From Aurifilum marmelostoma (Eukaryota > Ascomycota > Sordariomycetes > Diaporthales > Cryphonectriaceae): a stretch of DNA of 64,000 nucleotides. A model generated the notes under the pieces. It saw nothing but the letters and a program-made list of their open reading frames with translations. It had not been told where the DNA came from and searched no databases. The position numbers were made by a program, and so were the translations under genes. Each line of letters begins with the position of its first letter. Positions within the stretch are counted from its first letter, which is position 1. The DNA is taken from NCBI GenBank assembly GCA_027559495.1, contig JAMXSV010000024.1:1426001-1490000 (forward strand). Reading direction: 5' to 3'. Below are positions 10,842-24,673 of this stretch, one piece after another.

Positions 10842-13764
10842 ATGACGGCCCCTCCTCCCGGGGAGAGCATCCCCTCGTACGCCGGCCAGGCGCAGTCGGC
10901 TGTCGTTGCACACGAGCCCTCGAACAAACTGACCAGAGGCCACAGCTGTGTACTCTGTCAGCAGAGGAAGGTCCGCTGTGACAAGAACAAGCCATGCGCC
11001 AACTGCGTCAAGGCCGGCGTCGAGTGCAAGGTCGTCCCTCCCCAGCCGCCCCGCCGGCGTAAGAAGAGGCCGCACGAGCGGGAGCTCATCGACCGTCTCA
11101 AGAAGTACGAGTCACTGCTCAGCCAGCATGGCGTCGAATTTGAGCCTATCGGCCAGGCTCTGCGGTCCTCTGACCCATCAGCCATCGATGAGGTGGACGA
11201 GATCGAGCACGGCAGTAAGTACAAGCCTGTTGCCCATCAGGGCTTCTACTGCCAAGCGAATATTGTATACGCCACTTGAGTGCTGGCTGACTTGGTAATG
11301 TCTTTCAAGTCGAGGGCTTAAAGACATCTCCATCATCAACTAGTCAAGATGTCGAGAGGTAAGAAGAAACTCAGGATCCTGTTGTGTTTACCATCGTTCT
11401 TCTTTTTTAAAAATTTTTTTGTCCCTTCCTCTTCTTCTTCTTTGATGCAGAGCTGACAGTCAATTTCAGACACCCAAAATGGTTCCCCTATAGTAAAGAT
11501 GTTTGTGCTGCCCTACCTGTTCTTGATATTCTTCACGACAACCTCGACTCCTGGTCACCCTGCTCTCAAAGTTTTGATCCCCCCAGAGGGATGTTTTTTC
11601 TTCTTTTCTTCTTTTTTTTTTATAAAAAAACTTAAATTGTATATGTATATATATATATATCTTTTTTCAGAAGCCATGGTACGATACAAAGCATTGCTAA
11701 TACTTATGGCTTGAACAGTACAGAGGCCAGGACTCTGCTTTTCGAGACTCCTCGGATGATGGTTCTGACGGCCCCTTGATCCATCAAGCATTTGATAAGA
11801 TGTTCGATGGGTCAGACGGCTTTCCATTTGCCGTTGGCGGCTCCATCATGTCCATCACCGACCTACACCCTCCTACTGTGCAGATCTTTCAGCTGTGGCA
11901 GGTCTACCTGGACAATGTCAACCCGCTTCTCAAGATCATCCACACGCCAACCCTGCAGAGCCAGCTGATAGAAGCAGTATCGAATCCAGTCAAGATCCCG
12001 AAACCGCTCGAGGCTTTGTTGTTCAGCATCTACTACATCGCCGTCCTCTCTCTCACGGATGAGGAGGTGCTGGACAGGTTCAAGGAAGAGAAGAACCGGA
12101 TGATGCACAGATTTCATCGTGCCACTCAGCAGGCATTGGTCAACGCCGGCTTTATGCGAAGTCCGGATATCGTCGTGCTGCAGGCCTTTGTCACATACCT
12201 GGTGAGCCTATGTCTTCTTCTTTCTCTGCTCATTGTTTTCCTCCCCATGTCCTTGGACCATTCCTTTCTAATCTGAGGTCAGATCGCCGTCCGCCAAAAT
12301 GTCGACCCACGAGCACTTTTCTGCCTGATAGGTATCGCTGTTCGGGTGGCGAACCGGATGGGCCTCCATCAAGATGCCGAACAGTTTCACTTTCAACCAT
12401 TCGAGGTGGAGCTTCGACGACGCCTGTGGTGGCAGCTCGTCATATATGACAAGAGGATTGCGGAGATCACAGGGTCCACAATCACTGCTCTGTCGTCGAG
12501 CAGGGGCGACTGCAGACTGCCTCTGAACATCAATGATCCTGACCTTCACGTGAATGCCAAGGAGCCCATCCAGCCTCACAGCGGACCTACGGAGATGCTC
12601 TTTAGCCTCACACGGATCGATCTGACGAGAGCTGCAGATCCAGAGGGCGCGCGCCCTGTTGCGAACCTAGCTGGCAGTTCCTCGGGCGGCAAACAGACCT
12701 GGCATTACAGCCCTTCTCCGGTCTCGTCCGACGTGTTCACGAATGCTACCCGGCACAATCTCCCCCTGGCGGACCTGAACGAATACATCAAGTATCTGGA
12801 GGAAAGGTATCTAAATTACTGCGACAACAAGATTCCCCTACACTTCTTCACCTTCCTCATGACCCGCCAGGCCATCTGCAAGCTCCGCCTCATCGACTAC
12901 TTCTCCCGCGGCTACCTTGCACGGTTTCCGGACCCCAATTCCATGTCAGGGCCCGACCGTGCCGTCCGCGACGCCATCTTCTCCGAGGCCATCCAGGTTA
13001 TCGAGTACGATAACGTAATCCAGAGCGACGAGGCCCTGCGCCGCTTCAAGTGGTACACGTTCATGCACTTTCCCTTCCCGCCGTTCGCCTTCCTGGCCAC
13101 GGAGCTCCGCTACGTCACCACCGGCGACCTGTGCGACCGCGCCTGGGCCGCCATCATCGAGAGCCACGAGAAGAGGAGGATGGCTGACAATCTCAAGAGC
13201 CCCATGTACACAGCCATAGGAGGCACACTGCTCAGGGCGTGGGAAGCGCACGAGGCGGCAGAAGCACAGCTCGGCAGGTCCCTACCGCAGCCGAGGGTGA
13301 TCACCGTACTACGGGAGGTGCTGAAGAAGATGAAGACCGAGAACAGGGAGACACAGCCCAATAGGAAGGGCAGCGCCAATACAAACACCGGCACGGCTAG
13401 CGAGAACTACACCATCGCGCCGCCGCAGCAGCAACAACAACACCACCAGCACCAGCACCACCCTCAGCAACAGCAGCAGACCTCATCAGACATGGATATG
13501 CACGGTAGCACATCCAGCTCCCCCCCGATGGTCACCGGTGCTCCTGGGCCTGGCGGGATGGACACGATGGCGGGCGCGCTTTTTGGCCCAGGCTTCAACG
13601 GCATGGGTCAGCAGATGTTCGGCTCATCCATGATGCCAGACGTGGATCTCGGCGCCATGGACTGGAACAATATGCCCCCATGGAACGGCGGATTTATGCC
13701 GCCTGGCGGATACGACTTCTCACCACAGCATATGACGGGTTTTCCGGGACAAGGCCCCCGCTGA
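10842..13764 (+). CDS. Zn2Cys6 fungal-specific transcription factor
   Basis: Five exons: 10842..11214, 11310..11358, 11470..11500, 11719..12201, 12283..13764; 805 aa. All phases agree; exons 2 and 3 are 49 and 31 bp, and the exon 2 acceptor is a less usual AAG. The zinc cluster at about residues 34-61 (CVLCQQRKVRC then CANCVKAGVEC) has CX2CX6CX5CX2CX6C spacing, followed by a basic linker (PPRRRKKRPHERE) and a short coiled coil. The fungal-specific regulatory domain follows, with FCLIGIAVRVANRMGLHQDA and ELRRRLWWQLVIYDKR as recognisable parts. The C-terminus has a Gln/His tract at about 13423..13481 and a Met/Gly/Pro-rich tail, likely an activation region. It is a nuclear DNA-binding regulator, divergent from the MFS exporter, which it may control. 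I do not recognise a named orthologue. Confidence 0.88.
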
Positions 13765-15058
13765 TCAGGCTCGTGCGAAATAAGGAAGACGACCATAGGT
13801 CAGATGAGGAGCAGCAAGCAAGAAGGCGGGTGTTTTCGAACTGGTTTACCCCCTGCCCTCCCCCCTCTTCCTGGGCATTATACTTCCCAACAACACGAGA
13901 AGGAGATGTTACTAGCTGTTTGGGGCACGTATGCGGAATCATTGACACCCTCTTCATCTGAACGATAAGAAGCGGTTTCTCACCTCAAGCGGGACGACTT
14001 TTAGCCAGTGACCAGAGCTGGACCTCGTCCACTACCAGGCACCTCACGCTAGCCCAGCCTACTCTTGTAGTAAGGGCAGATGGGGGAGGAAGAGTACTCG
14101 GCGGTGGTGGGGGGAGGATGAGAAGGCGGAGAAAAGAAGCCTCAAGGATTCTATAATGTGCAACCTCAAGTCTCGTTTTAATGATCACTCTAATCAAATC
14201 CAAAAAAAAAAAAAAGGGGGGGGGGGATTTGGCGCGGGCGGTCAGCGGGCGCAGTGATGAGTGATAATCTCCAGTCTTAAGATTAGTCCATCATGGAGTC
14301 TGGAATCAGAGACCAGGGGAATCAAACGCACTCTCAGTTTCCGAATACCAGAGCATATTCAGGTCCTGCGTTTCTGCCCTGCACGGGGCAAATGGCTCTA
14401 AGAGAAAGCTTGAATGGATTCATAGGGTAATCTTTCCTAAATTCATGAGTAGGCATTATTGAATATGCTGAGTGGAAGTAAGTCTGGGACATCAGATGAA
14501 CCCGGTGAGTCGTGGAAAGATGTTGCGGATTCACGAGAGAACGTTGAAAGCCTCCAAGGTGTCGACGTAGATATCAAGTGCTGAGGTTGCTATAATGAGA
14601 TCTGTCAGATGGTCATGATCGGAGTAGTATATCAACAGCAGCCTGATGGACCTCTTCTTTCTTTTCCTCTCCTTCCCCTCTCTCTTCCTCTCTTCCTCCT
14701 CAACGTAGAAGCGATTTGTCAAAAGGCTGAACTTGAATAATGGTGATGACACAGGGTGCCATCTAAGAAAGGATTTTAGCCCAATCTCACAGCCATGATG
14801 TTGCAAAAGGCATGAGGTCAAGCAGTACAAGACATACGCACATCAAATCACAATTCACATCAGGGCATATGCACAAACGGTCCTCCTCCATCTCCCGAGG
14901 ACGAGTCCTAGTTCTGAGGATTCTTTCTGAGTAGAGATGGCCCTCGGGGTGGCCCCCCCAAAAAAATACATTTCTTCCCCATACGTGCGATGGGGGATGA
15001 TACCAAGGTTCTATAGTCGTGAATATCATTTTGTACATGCTCAGGCCCCTCCTCCGTT
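13765..15058. other. Convergent 3' flanks of the regulator and MDJ1
   Basis: It holds the 3' regions of two convergent genes. Present are an A13-G10 homopolymer junction at about 14203..14226 and a CT-rich stretch at 14655..14700. No gene or RNA is recognised. Confidence 0.5.
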
Positions 15059-16996
15059 CTATGATGACTCCTTCTTGTCACTGTCAGACTTCTTGTCGGC
15101 GCCGGACGTCTTCTTCTCGCTGTCAGACGTCGTGGAGCCGCCGGTGCTGCCGTCTGAGTCAGGCTTGCGGTGCGCTGGGTGGTTTGTGAGGTTGTGCCAT
15201 ATTGACTTGAGGAAACCCTCGTTCTTGTGGTCTTCACCTGTGGACGCATTGCTGCTGCTTCTGTGGTTGGTGGGGAGCGCATGGGTCAGCACAAACAAGA
15301 TGACACGAGGTGCACAGGAACGTGGAAGAGAAGAGGGGCGTCCTTTCTACACTTACGCTGATCCAGAAGAGGGCTTCAGCATGACCCTCTTGGCCGTCTT
15401 GTCGCCAATCTCATCTGCAAGCATCTCGACCAGGGTCCGCTGGTTGGCCGTCAGGTACTTTGGCATATTCACCCTGAACTCCACCTTGAGATCTCCGGAG
15501 CCACCGCGCCTGCCGCTCAGCTTCTTCATGCCCATGCCCGTCAGGGTCATCTTGTCACCAGTGGCCGTGCCTGTTGCCACCTTGACGCTGACCTGGCCGT
15601 CCAGAGTCGGCACTGTGATGTCTCCGCCCAGGACTGCCGTTGTGAATGGTATCGTCGCCGTGTAGAGGATATCGGAGCCCGCGCGGCTGAACTTTTGGTC
15701 TGGTGCGACGCGCACAAACACGTAGAGGTCGCCGTTGATACCGCGGGCGCTCGCGTCTCCCGAAGCGCCGAGGGCGGGCGCATCGCCCTGCCCGTCGACG
15801 CGTAACCTCATGCCGTCCTCGATTCCGCCCGGGATGTCCACGGTCAGGGTCTTCTTCTCGCGCACCACGCCGTCGCCGTGGCACGTCTTGCACTGCGAGC
15901 CCTTGGCCACGGTGGAGCCGGAGCCGCCGCAGGTGTTGCAGGTCGAGGCCATCTGGAAGCCGCCGGACATGAAGTGCACCCTGGTGCCGCTGCCGCCACA
16001 GCTCTGGCAGGTCGAGCGCTTGGCGCCGGCCTTCAGCCCGCTGCCGCTGCACGTGCCGCACGTCACCATGGGCGTGATGGTGATGGTCTTGCTGGTGCCC
16101 TTGGCCGCCTCGAGAAACGATATCGTCGTCTGCACCTGGATGTTGTCGCCCACCACGGCCGTCTCCTGCTGCTGGAATGGGTTGCGCCCCCCTCTGCCCT
16201 TGGCGCCTCCCCCAAAGGCCTGGTTGAAGAGGTCCTCGAAGCCAAACCCTCCCGCGCCGCCGAACCCGCCGCCGCCGCCGCCAAATCCTCCTCCTCCGAA
16301 CCCGGCGAACGGGTTCCCGCCGCCAAAGGGGTCACCACCTCCGCCAGGGCTACCGCCGCCAGCGCTGGGGTCAAATCCTGCGGCGCCGAATTGGTCGTAC
16401 TGTTCCTTCTTCTTCGGGTCGGACAGGACCTCGTAGGCGGCCTGAATCTCGGCGAACTGGTCCTTGGCTTTTGGGTCCTTGTTTGTGTCGGGGTGGTATT
16501 TCTTGGCGAGACCGTAGTAGGCCTTCTTGATCTCGGAGGCGGAGGCGCTCTTGCTGACGCCTAAGGCCTGGTAAGGATCTTTCATGGGCGCCTGGGCGCG
16601 TGCTGTCGCGTGGAAGGTCTAGAGACACGGGATGGGCGTCATTTGTTGTGGTTAGCTTTGCTTGAAGAATGCTTTACAAGGGTGAGCTGCTCCTCCTCCT
16701 CCTCCTCCTGTTGCTGCTGCTGTGGTGGGCCAGAAAGGTTTCTTGTGGTAACTTACCCTTCGTGACGACGACGACGACGTCGTCGACGCCGCCTCCTGTG
16801 ACCATGCGCTGCTACATCTCTTCGATGACAATTGTTGTCTCCTCGCAGGCCTCGAGGCGAGCGTGCTCAGCTTCCGCGCCTGTGCCTGCGGCCGCGACGC
16901 CGATGTTGTCCTCCTCAGCGCTCGTCCGCATATCTGTGCCGGTCTGGTGGCGGGTGCTGCTGCTGCTGCTGCTCGAGTTATAATGCTGGGCTGCAT
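15059..16996 (-). CDS. MDJ1: Mitochondrial DnaJ (Hsp40) co-chaperone
   Basis: Three exons, complement(15059..15260, 15357..16618, 16757..16996), 567 aa; introns of 96 and 138 bp. Exon 1 encodes a long mitochondrial presequence: many Arg, Ala and Ser, almost no acidic residues (for example RALRRTTSASRP). The J domain starts at about residue 93 (DPYQALGVSKSASA) and has the HPD motif in KKYHPDTNKD. A Gly/Phe-rich linker and four zinc-binding CxxCxGxG repeats follow (CGTCSGSG, CQSCGGSG, CNTCGGSG, CKTCHGDG), then the substrate-binding domain. This is a type I J protein that stimulates mitochondrial Hsp70 in the matrix for folding and protection of proteins. The last exon adds a charged, Ser/Lys/Asp-rich tail after FLKSIWHNLTNHP; without that splice the frame ends at SGSA, so intron retention would shorten the tail. 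Confidence 0.95.
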
Positions 16997-17952
16997 TTCC
17001 GAAAGAATAGTGATAACTCGGGCTGCCGAAACATTTAAAAAGATGCTTTGCTAGGTTTTTCGAACGTGGCCGTGAACAAATTACCCCTAGCAGCGAATGA
17101 ATGACAAAGCAGCGGCGAGGGAGGAAGAGGAGGGATGGTAGCTTCGTAAGGGGAGAAAATTGTCTGGAGATAGCTTTTTTTATTTTTTTTTTTTTTTTTT
17201 TTTTCTGCTTTGCAACTATTCGAGAATTTTCTCCCGCGGCTGATGACATCGCGACTGGGGAGACGCCCGGGTTGGGACCCACCGAGCTTGACCCGGAACC
17301 TGTATCAGCAGCGCCGTCATTGGCCGCACGGGAGGTGCAGGTACGGAACGGGGGAAGTGTCGAGGTACTTTGAAGGCGGAAAACATTTCTCTCCTCAAGG
17401 CTTTTGTTCACATCTTAATCTCCAAAATCTTGTCTTCTGGCTTCTCCCGCCCCAACTCTCAGTAGACATCAGCTTTTTGCAATTACTCTAGTCTTCGTAT
17501 GCGCAAAAAAGAGCTGTACAAGGCATGGGCCAAAGTCGTGAGGATAGGTACTCAGTACAGCGAGTAGCCATTTCGCTGATAAGATAAGGATTTGGGGCGC
17601 GGCATCGGGGGTGTGCTCGGCTGAAAGGGAGAGCGCGTCTCTCTGTAATTGAATTGGCCGTACACCGGCGACAGGAGCGAGATCAGGAGACAAGAACGGC
17701 ACGGATCGTGAAAGGTGATTCTCAGCTGCGGGAGCTCTACCTAGTCTGTGATAGTAAACTGAATACAAGACCATAAAACCTGAAAACGCCTCCCCAAAAC
17801 TCCATTCTGCCGGTCCCATGTAGAAATTTCCAAAAGTTCGTCATAAGTATGTGGTATCAGTGTCCCCAACCCATCAGGCTTGAATGTCCCGGGTCGCATC
17901 TTTGAACGTAGCAGAACTCCATGATCATGACGTAGAGAAACATATCACCCCG
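16997..17952. other. Intergenic: MDJ1 promoter and SAP30-like 3' flank
   Basis: Upstream region of MDJ1 (minus strand). It has a T-run at about 17177..17204 and a CTGCTG/CTC cluster just inside the MDJ1 start. No gene is recognised. The part nearest 17950 is the 3' flank of the SAP30-like gene. Confidence 0.5.
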
Positions 17953-18607
17953 TTATACTCTGTCTTGGTCCGTGAGCTTCTTCCCCGCCTTGGGCAGGTC
18001 GCTCAGCTTGGACAGCCGCCCTTTCCTGACGCGGTGCAGGAAATCGACAATGGCATCGTTCTCCTGCACGCCCTGACTGTTGAAATGTTTCCTCACTGCA
18101 TTAACCAGTTGCCCTCTGGTCTGACGACGCTGGTCTTTCTTCCTGGTGGCTGTTGGAGAGTACAGCCCGACGCCGCCTGGCCGCGTCAGGACCCAGGACC
18201 GGTAATCGCTTGCGTAGGCGGCAGGAACGTCGAGGTGGCGCTCGCGGCGGTAGCGGTGTAGAAAGTCTCTATCGAAAGTAGCCCATTGGATCTGGAGGAT
18301 AAGAGAAGAAGTTCATTAGCCAGAGGTCCGTACGGTCACCTGAAATCTCCTCCTCCACCAAGAAGGGGTAGGTAGTAGTGGGCTCACTCACACTTGGGTT
18401 GGCGACAGGAGCACTGGTTGGGGGCTCAGGAGCCGGTGAGGGGAGATTAGCAGCGCTCGTCACGTCTTTGAGGTTCGAGCCTGCCGAGCTGGCAACCCGT
18501 CTCATCTTGCCATTTGCGCTGCCAGTGCCATTCTTCTCCTTGGGGTTGCTCGGCTTCGCCTCTGGATCCTCTGGCCCGGTTGCCGCGCGGGACGCCTTTG
18601 GGGGCAT
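17953..18607 (-). CDS. SAP30-like subunit of Sin3/histone deacetylase complex
   Basis: Two exons, complement(17953..18291, 18392..18607), 184 aa, with a 100-bp phase-0 intron (GTGAGT donor, CTCCAG acceptor). The N-terminal ~72 residues are a disordered, Lys/Pro/Ser-rich region (MPPKASRAATGPED start). The C-terminal exon is conserved: WATFDRDFLHRYRRERHLD, then SWVLTRPGGVGLYSPT, a basic KKDQRRQTRGQL stretch and NAVRKHFNSQGVQENDAIVD. This matches the SAP30 Sin3-binding family, which bridges the Rpd3-type deacetylase complex to Sin3 and acts in nuclear transcriptional repression. The length suits the short fungal versions. The family call rests on recalled similarity, not on a search. Confidence 0.8.
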
Positions 18608-21600
18608 GAGGGGCAGTGCTTAGTCCAAGCAAGAAGCTGAGTTCAGTCGAGGGGTGCTAATTGGTTGATTGGTTCTGGACATGAAAATGTATGCGACTTC
18701 ACCATCTTCTTTGTTGTGGGATTTTGGTGTGTGCAAGTGGCCAGAGAGTTGTGGACGAGAGAAAGGAGAAAACGGGACCATGTTTTCTCAAGGCTGGCCG
18801 GTCAGGTGGGGTACAGAACGCAGGTCTGACGAAATGGACAGCCACTAACTGACAGGGGGTTAGAGTACTGAATACATACCACAACTAAAACTTTATCACT
18901 GTGATACCCTGTAAGTATAGTGACTGGACAGCATGGTTGAATAGGCGGTACCAGTAGTGGTATGCTTGCTCCCTTGTGCGCCTGGCACTACTATGTACAG
19001 CGGTGCGCAGTAACTTGTGTGCCTGGCAGGCATAGTATGATAGCACCTTCCTGGTACAGAGAGCGTCACAGTAGCAGCAGAAGGAGCTAAGGAGGCAGCA
19101 GCAGCAGCAGCAAGAATCAAACTCCAAACTGTCAATTTCTGCCGGCCTCTTCTCCTTCAAGATAACTTGGACAAGCGACTACGGCCTTTGGGAAGAATCA
19201 ACGACGACGCAATGTTGTATATCACAAATTATACGTCAGTTATCCGTTTTCCTTTCCTTTCCCTTCTCTTTTCTTCTCTCGGGTCTCCCCCTCCCTTTGT
19301 GTCAGCCGTTCCCCGCTCTGTGCTAAGAACCGCCCCCCCCCCCCTCATCACGACAAACTGCCTCCAAGACAACGTCGAACGAGGACTCTGCTGCTTTACA
19401 CACCCAGTGTCAGCACAGATGGCGCCCCCACCCGAAGAGGCGTGATGCAAACTCGCCTGGTGTCGATCCCAAAAGTGTTGAGTCTCACACAAGCGCAGCT
19501 TGATTCGATCACGTGTCAGACTTCTGGGCTCACTCGCTGCAGCTAGCCGGATGGTTCTGGTCTGTCCAGAGCAGCACCATCAGCTTCAGTTGACCAATCC
19601 TTTCACGTAGGATGTAGGCAAAATTGGAACCTTGCCGGCTCAATTCGCACGCTGGACCTTTTCACCCCGAGCCATCCAGCCAGATGAGTGTGTGTATCTT
19701 GGGGCCATCTCGATCAGGCAGATGGCCAGTCAGAGGACTGCCTTCTTGCTTGGTTGCCGATGAGGAGGAGGGGCACTAGACATGCTCTTGTCATCATGCA
19801 ATCTGCATACTCTCGATATCGCTGCTGCTTCTGATTCCCTGATCTCGGTCGACTCTTTTGCACAATAATATTGTGTAAGGCCTCCCCGTTGGGCTCCGCA
19901 GTGGAAAGGGGGAAAAATTGGTCAGCCCAGCTATCTATCAGATGACGACTTCGACAAACTGTATATTCTGCACAGTCGCGAGGCGACAGCTACTCCAAGT
20001 CGTCAAATGGGAGCGCCACTAGCCAGGTCAGCTGCGCAGCATGGTGGGAACCCACTTGGGGGCAGGGGCCGGGCAGGAATGCTCCAGCCTGTCACTCTAC
20101 CTGTCACTGTCAGCAGCGGACGCACACACCTAGGACACCCACAGTGTTGCTCAGCTGCTCGGCCAGGGAGATACGACGGGCAACGGCGACATGTATGACC
20201 TCAAGCGCCGCGGTGCGAGGAAGCTAGATGACCAGCTTCACTCCACTTCTGTGATCTCGAAGAAGGCGGCGCACCCAGCGGAACTCGCTCTTCAGATGGA
20301 CCCCCACGCCGACCCACGGGAGAGCAGGCTGAATCGTTTTTCCCAGCGGGTGTTTCCAAGAAGGCTTGTCCTGGTCTACCCGTTGCTAGTTCAAGTCTTT
20401 GGCAGCGGCTTTCGTGGATGAGAATGTCTGGGCCTGATAACCCAGTCTGCCGCGTCTGGCTCGCCAAGCTTCCTCTCGGCGGCGGCGGCCCTGGTCAATC
20501 GAACACTCGTCTGTGGTACCAGAAGCTGCTCAGATGCATGTACGGATGACATACTCCCCAGGAAGCCCATCTTGCTGGCGGACTAGGTTCGCCTCCACAA
20601 GACGTGAGCGAGGGCGCCTGGACGAGTGTGCTCTGGGTTGCATCACATCCAGTTTCGCATAATGATCGCTCAACTGCTTATTGTCGCGCTGCTGCACTGT
20701 GGAGCGCAATATGCGATGTGCTCCGTGCTGAGCCTGTTATTCTGACCCGCTCGAGACAGGCAGCACCCTTGTTTGTCCGTACACCTTTCTCCTCTTTCTT
20801 TTTGGATGAACAGTCCTGGTAAACCTCTCAAGCAGATGGGTATGGCAAGCCCATGAAGCAGATACTACTACTGCTACTCACTACTAGCCATCGTAGGACC
20901 ATGTTGTCGACACGGTTTTCTCGCATGGTCCTGCAAAACACTTCGGCATTGAATGGACGAATGGCGGAGTCGGGAAAGATGCTGCTTCAGCTAGACTGGC
21001 AGCCTATTGATTCGTCATCCGGTGTTGTTGCCAGATTCTGATGAGCTGGGCATGCATCTGCCGCCGGCACGCATGCAACCACTGCTAGCCACATCGACCA
21101 TGATGCAGATGCGGCGCTCATGCTGTGGGCGGGGGTGGCTTCAACCAGAGAACGACGACAGGTCTCAGTGGGGGGCCGGCTTCTCACTGTGGACTGACGT
21201 TCAGCGGGACCACCAACTAAGGCTTATGGTACACTATGCAGTACAGCAAGTACATTGTATCAGTCAGGTATTCGATGAAAGCCGCGCTGGTGCTGGCGAG
21301 CGCGGACATGCATTGGCGTGCCACAACAGGAGGAGATGACACGGCGCATGCTACAGCGTATTGTGTCAGCTGTGCGGCAGGCATGCTGGATCATCTTCCT
21401 CCTGCAGCTACTATGTCTTTTGAAGTGTTCAAAAATTGGAACCTTCGGTGGACTGGCGCAGACTTCGAGGGACGGGAGACGGGGCCCTGACTCCTCCTTT
21501 GGTCGTCAGAGGTTGGCTCAAGTGAGGACCCCTGCTCGTCGCTTGAGCCCTGCGGTCCAGACGGGTGTCATGAGGTCGATCTCCCAAGAATCCACTGCTC

Positions 21601-22175
21601 GCCAGATGACATATTGCAGGACATCCACGATATCGTATATCCTCCGCAGAACCGGGTCGGACGATGGCCTGACGCCAATCGAGGAAAAAATTGACAACCA
21701 AAATGTCACCAGCAAAGCATAGTCACGCTCCAGATTTGTGTGGGTCTGGTACCTGCGGCTGAGCTTTGATGCCCAAGAAGCCCTGGAGTGACCTGCCCCA
21801 TTTTAACCCGTTGGTTTCCTACAGGGGCCAAGCATGCAGCATGGGACTGACGCACGCCCCAATTGTGGAGGGCTTGCTGACATTTTGCCATTTTGTACTA
21901 TGGGTGGCAGACACAGTCAGATTTGCGGTCCAACACACACAACATTGCGAACCTGCGGCCGGCAACAAGTACTTTTCGCTTTGGTCTGGAGGGATAATAC
22001 GGACCCAGCAAGTCACAGCATACGAGAGAGGGCTCGGGTCGGAAGACGGCTCCATGTGGTTTAAGGTGGATCAGAGGTTCCTCTTTCTGTTCCCTACCTC
22101 ACACACAACAAACACTCTACTTACCACCGGAACTCGGCGGCGTCGCCTATCGCATATAGGCACCCTCCTTGTTTT

Positions 22176-22209
<34 letters not shown>

Positions 22210-24223
22210 GCTTCCCCCCCCCCCCCCTTTCCCTACCAAGACCTGCTAGATGAACATGGTGGGTAGACGCCGACTACTACTGCATGCCTGTCTGGAATCA
22301 CATCATTATCAAGTCAGTAGCGCGGAGGCAAGTCTTGTTGGAAAGAGAGGAGGAAAACGTGGGTTGAGTTCCTGGACATGGTTACCTTGGACGGGTCGCT
22401 GGACAAGAGGCGGGCCTGGCCGCAATCCCATAATAAGACGGGCAGAGACCCCCACACGCGCGCTGTCAGCTCCCTACCTTTCACTTTCTCCATCCCACTC
22501 CTGTTCCCCAGAAAAAAAGAACGACAATCCGCAGAAACGGGGAACCCGAGACCATCGATCTCCTGTGCGAGTCTAAATCGACGACCAGGGCTAACCAGCC
22601 AGCGCCCGATGCTTCCATCTGCAACAGAAGCTTCCACACAGCACGTCGGGGTAACGTGGGGGAGGCAACACGAGCCTCTCCTCCTCCTCTCGTTTTTCAC
22701 AGGCCTACTCGATCTATCATCGTACGGTACAAGTTCGTGTTCATAGTCCACACACACACACACATACACACACCACGACGACATTTCCCCGACGACCAGC
22801 TCAGCACCCAGACGGCCTTTGTACCCTCGAACAGAAAAACCTCCACGGTGGCACCTTCTGGGTTCAAGAGAGTCCTCTCCTCCCAGTTCTCTCTGGCAGG
22901 CTTGCCACCCACCCTCACCCGCTCACCCGCTCCCCTGCGAGACAAAATACTTTTCAGGCATCGATGTCTTAGAACCTCGACGCCACCACCTTCCATCCCC
23001 ACCCTTCCCTCCAAAGACGCATACAAACTCTCGTTTAAAGGTCAGATCTCCCTGTGCTTGTTCTGTTTGTCTTTTTCTTCCCTCCTTCAGCCCTATGTCG
23101 AGACTGCACCGATCATGGTTCAATGCGTATCTATTATTCCCTTCCAGCCTCCACGTAAGCCGGGCCGTGCGCAACGTTCACATGTCCCCTCACCCTAAAG
23201 AGTCTGTCTCTCTAATTCCCTCTGCCCCCTTTCCACACACCCCCCCCCCATCGATTTTGGCACTGGATCTCCGTCATGTCGATTCCCGTGGCGGGGCCGC
23301 TGTACGAGTGTACCCACGATGGCCCCTACAAATTTACCGTCGGCTCAACTGCTGCTGTGGCTTGTTCAGCACTTGACTCTAGCTGTCCCTTCTCTGTCTT
23401 GGCAATGCTACGCCGAAGCAGCTCCTCTTGAACCCCCCCCCCTGACGGATGAATGAATGGCGCAGGATACCCGAGGTTCTCAAGGTCCAAGAAGCAGCAG
23501 TTGGTTGGGTTCGGCCATCGCAGCACATGCTGAACCGAACTTCTCGTGTCGACCGACGTTCAGCCCACCCATTCATTGCATTACATGGCATTGATATTGC
23601 TATCGCCCAAAGTTGCGGAACATACTTGTTTAGGTTGCAGTGGCCGGCGCGAACGTAAAGTGCCCCCTCCAGTGCTGTCACCCCCTCCTGTCGTCGTACC
23701 CAGAGCCCCTGTTTTGTTGTCTCTCCCTCTACCGCTGATATCCACTTCTTACCGGCCATGCATTCCCCGTTCTGTCCAGCCTATTCCTCCCTCCACATGC
23801 TCTCGCTGTCCGGCTCGCACGACCTTGCCCCTTGGCATCGGCGCCCATCTTTCCCGACAAAGCGTTGTGTGTGCGTGCGCGTGTGCGCGCGCGCGTGTGT
23901 GTGTGTATTTGCTTTTCCCTTTTTGAATACTGATCTTCTTACAGTAGTATTTCTCAGCAGATCAAAAAGAACAAGATACCTCTTTTGGTCTTCGATCTGA
24001 TCTGATCTGATTGTACTCTTGGATCTGCCGCGCTGTTCCTGTCCTGCAGGATCCTTGAGAGAACTTCCGGGGACCCGGTTTTGCGCGCCCACCAGCGACC
24101 CTCCCAAAGACTCGCCCGCGGCACGTACCCCTAATCATGCCCACTTGATTACTGACTACTGGCCCGTCGCGGAGTGACATCTGAAAATCCGATGACAGTG
24201 ACTGGCTTGTCTTTTTTTAACAC

Positions 24224-24254
<31 letters not shown>

Positions 24255-24634
24255 AAGCAGAGCACGCATTAGCGTCACCACCAAGTGTATTATTCCGCTG
24301 GAAAGCCCCCCAGAAGTCGAGCCGCCTTTGATTCGCACACCCACCCACCCACACACCATCCCTCACTCACACGAGCGGCGTCTCTTTTTTTATCTTATTT
24401 TTTTCTCCGCGTGTTCGTATGCGGAACGTCAGCCCTCCGCTGTCCCTCTGAGAGGTGCGCTGGGTTGCGCCGGGCTGTAGTGTCACGTCAACTCGACCGC
24501 ATCCGATTCGCCCGCGGGTTACATTTTGTTCTCCGAGTCGCGAGCTCAACCCATCCTTTTTTCCCTTCTGGAAGCCTGTCTCACTAAGCCCCTCCTCTCC
24601 CCTGGCTATCGTTCCACACACGAGAACACACACA

Positions 24635-24673
<39 letters not shown>

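Noticed and set aside
14105..16600. Long plus-strand open frames opposite MDJ1
   Set aside because: They are shadows of the Gly-rich and GC-rich MDJ1 coding strand and have no domains of their own.
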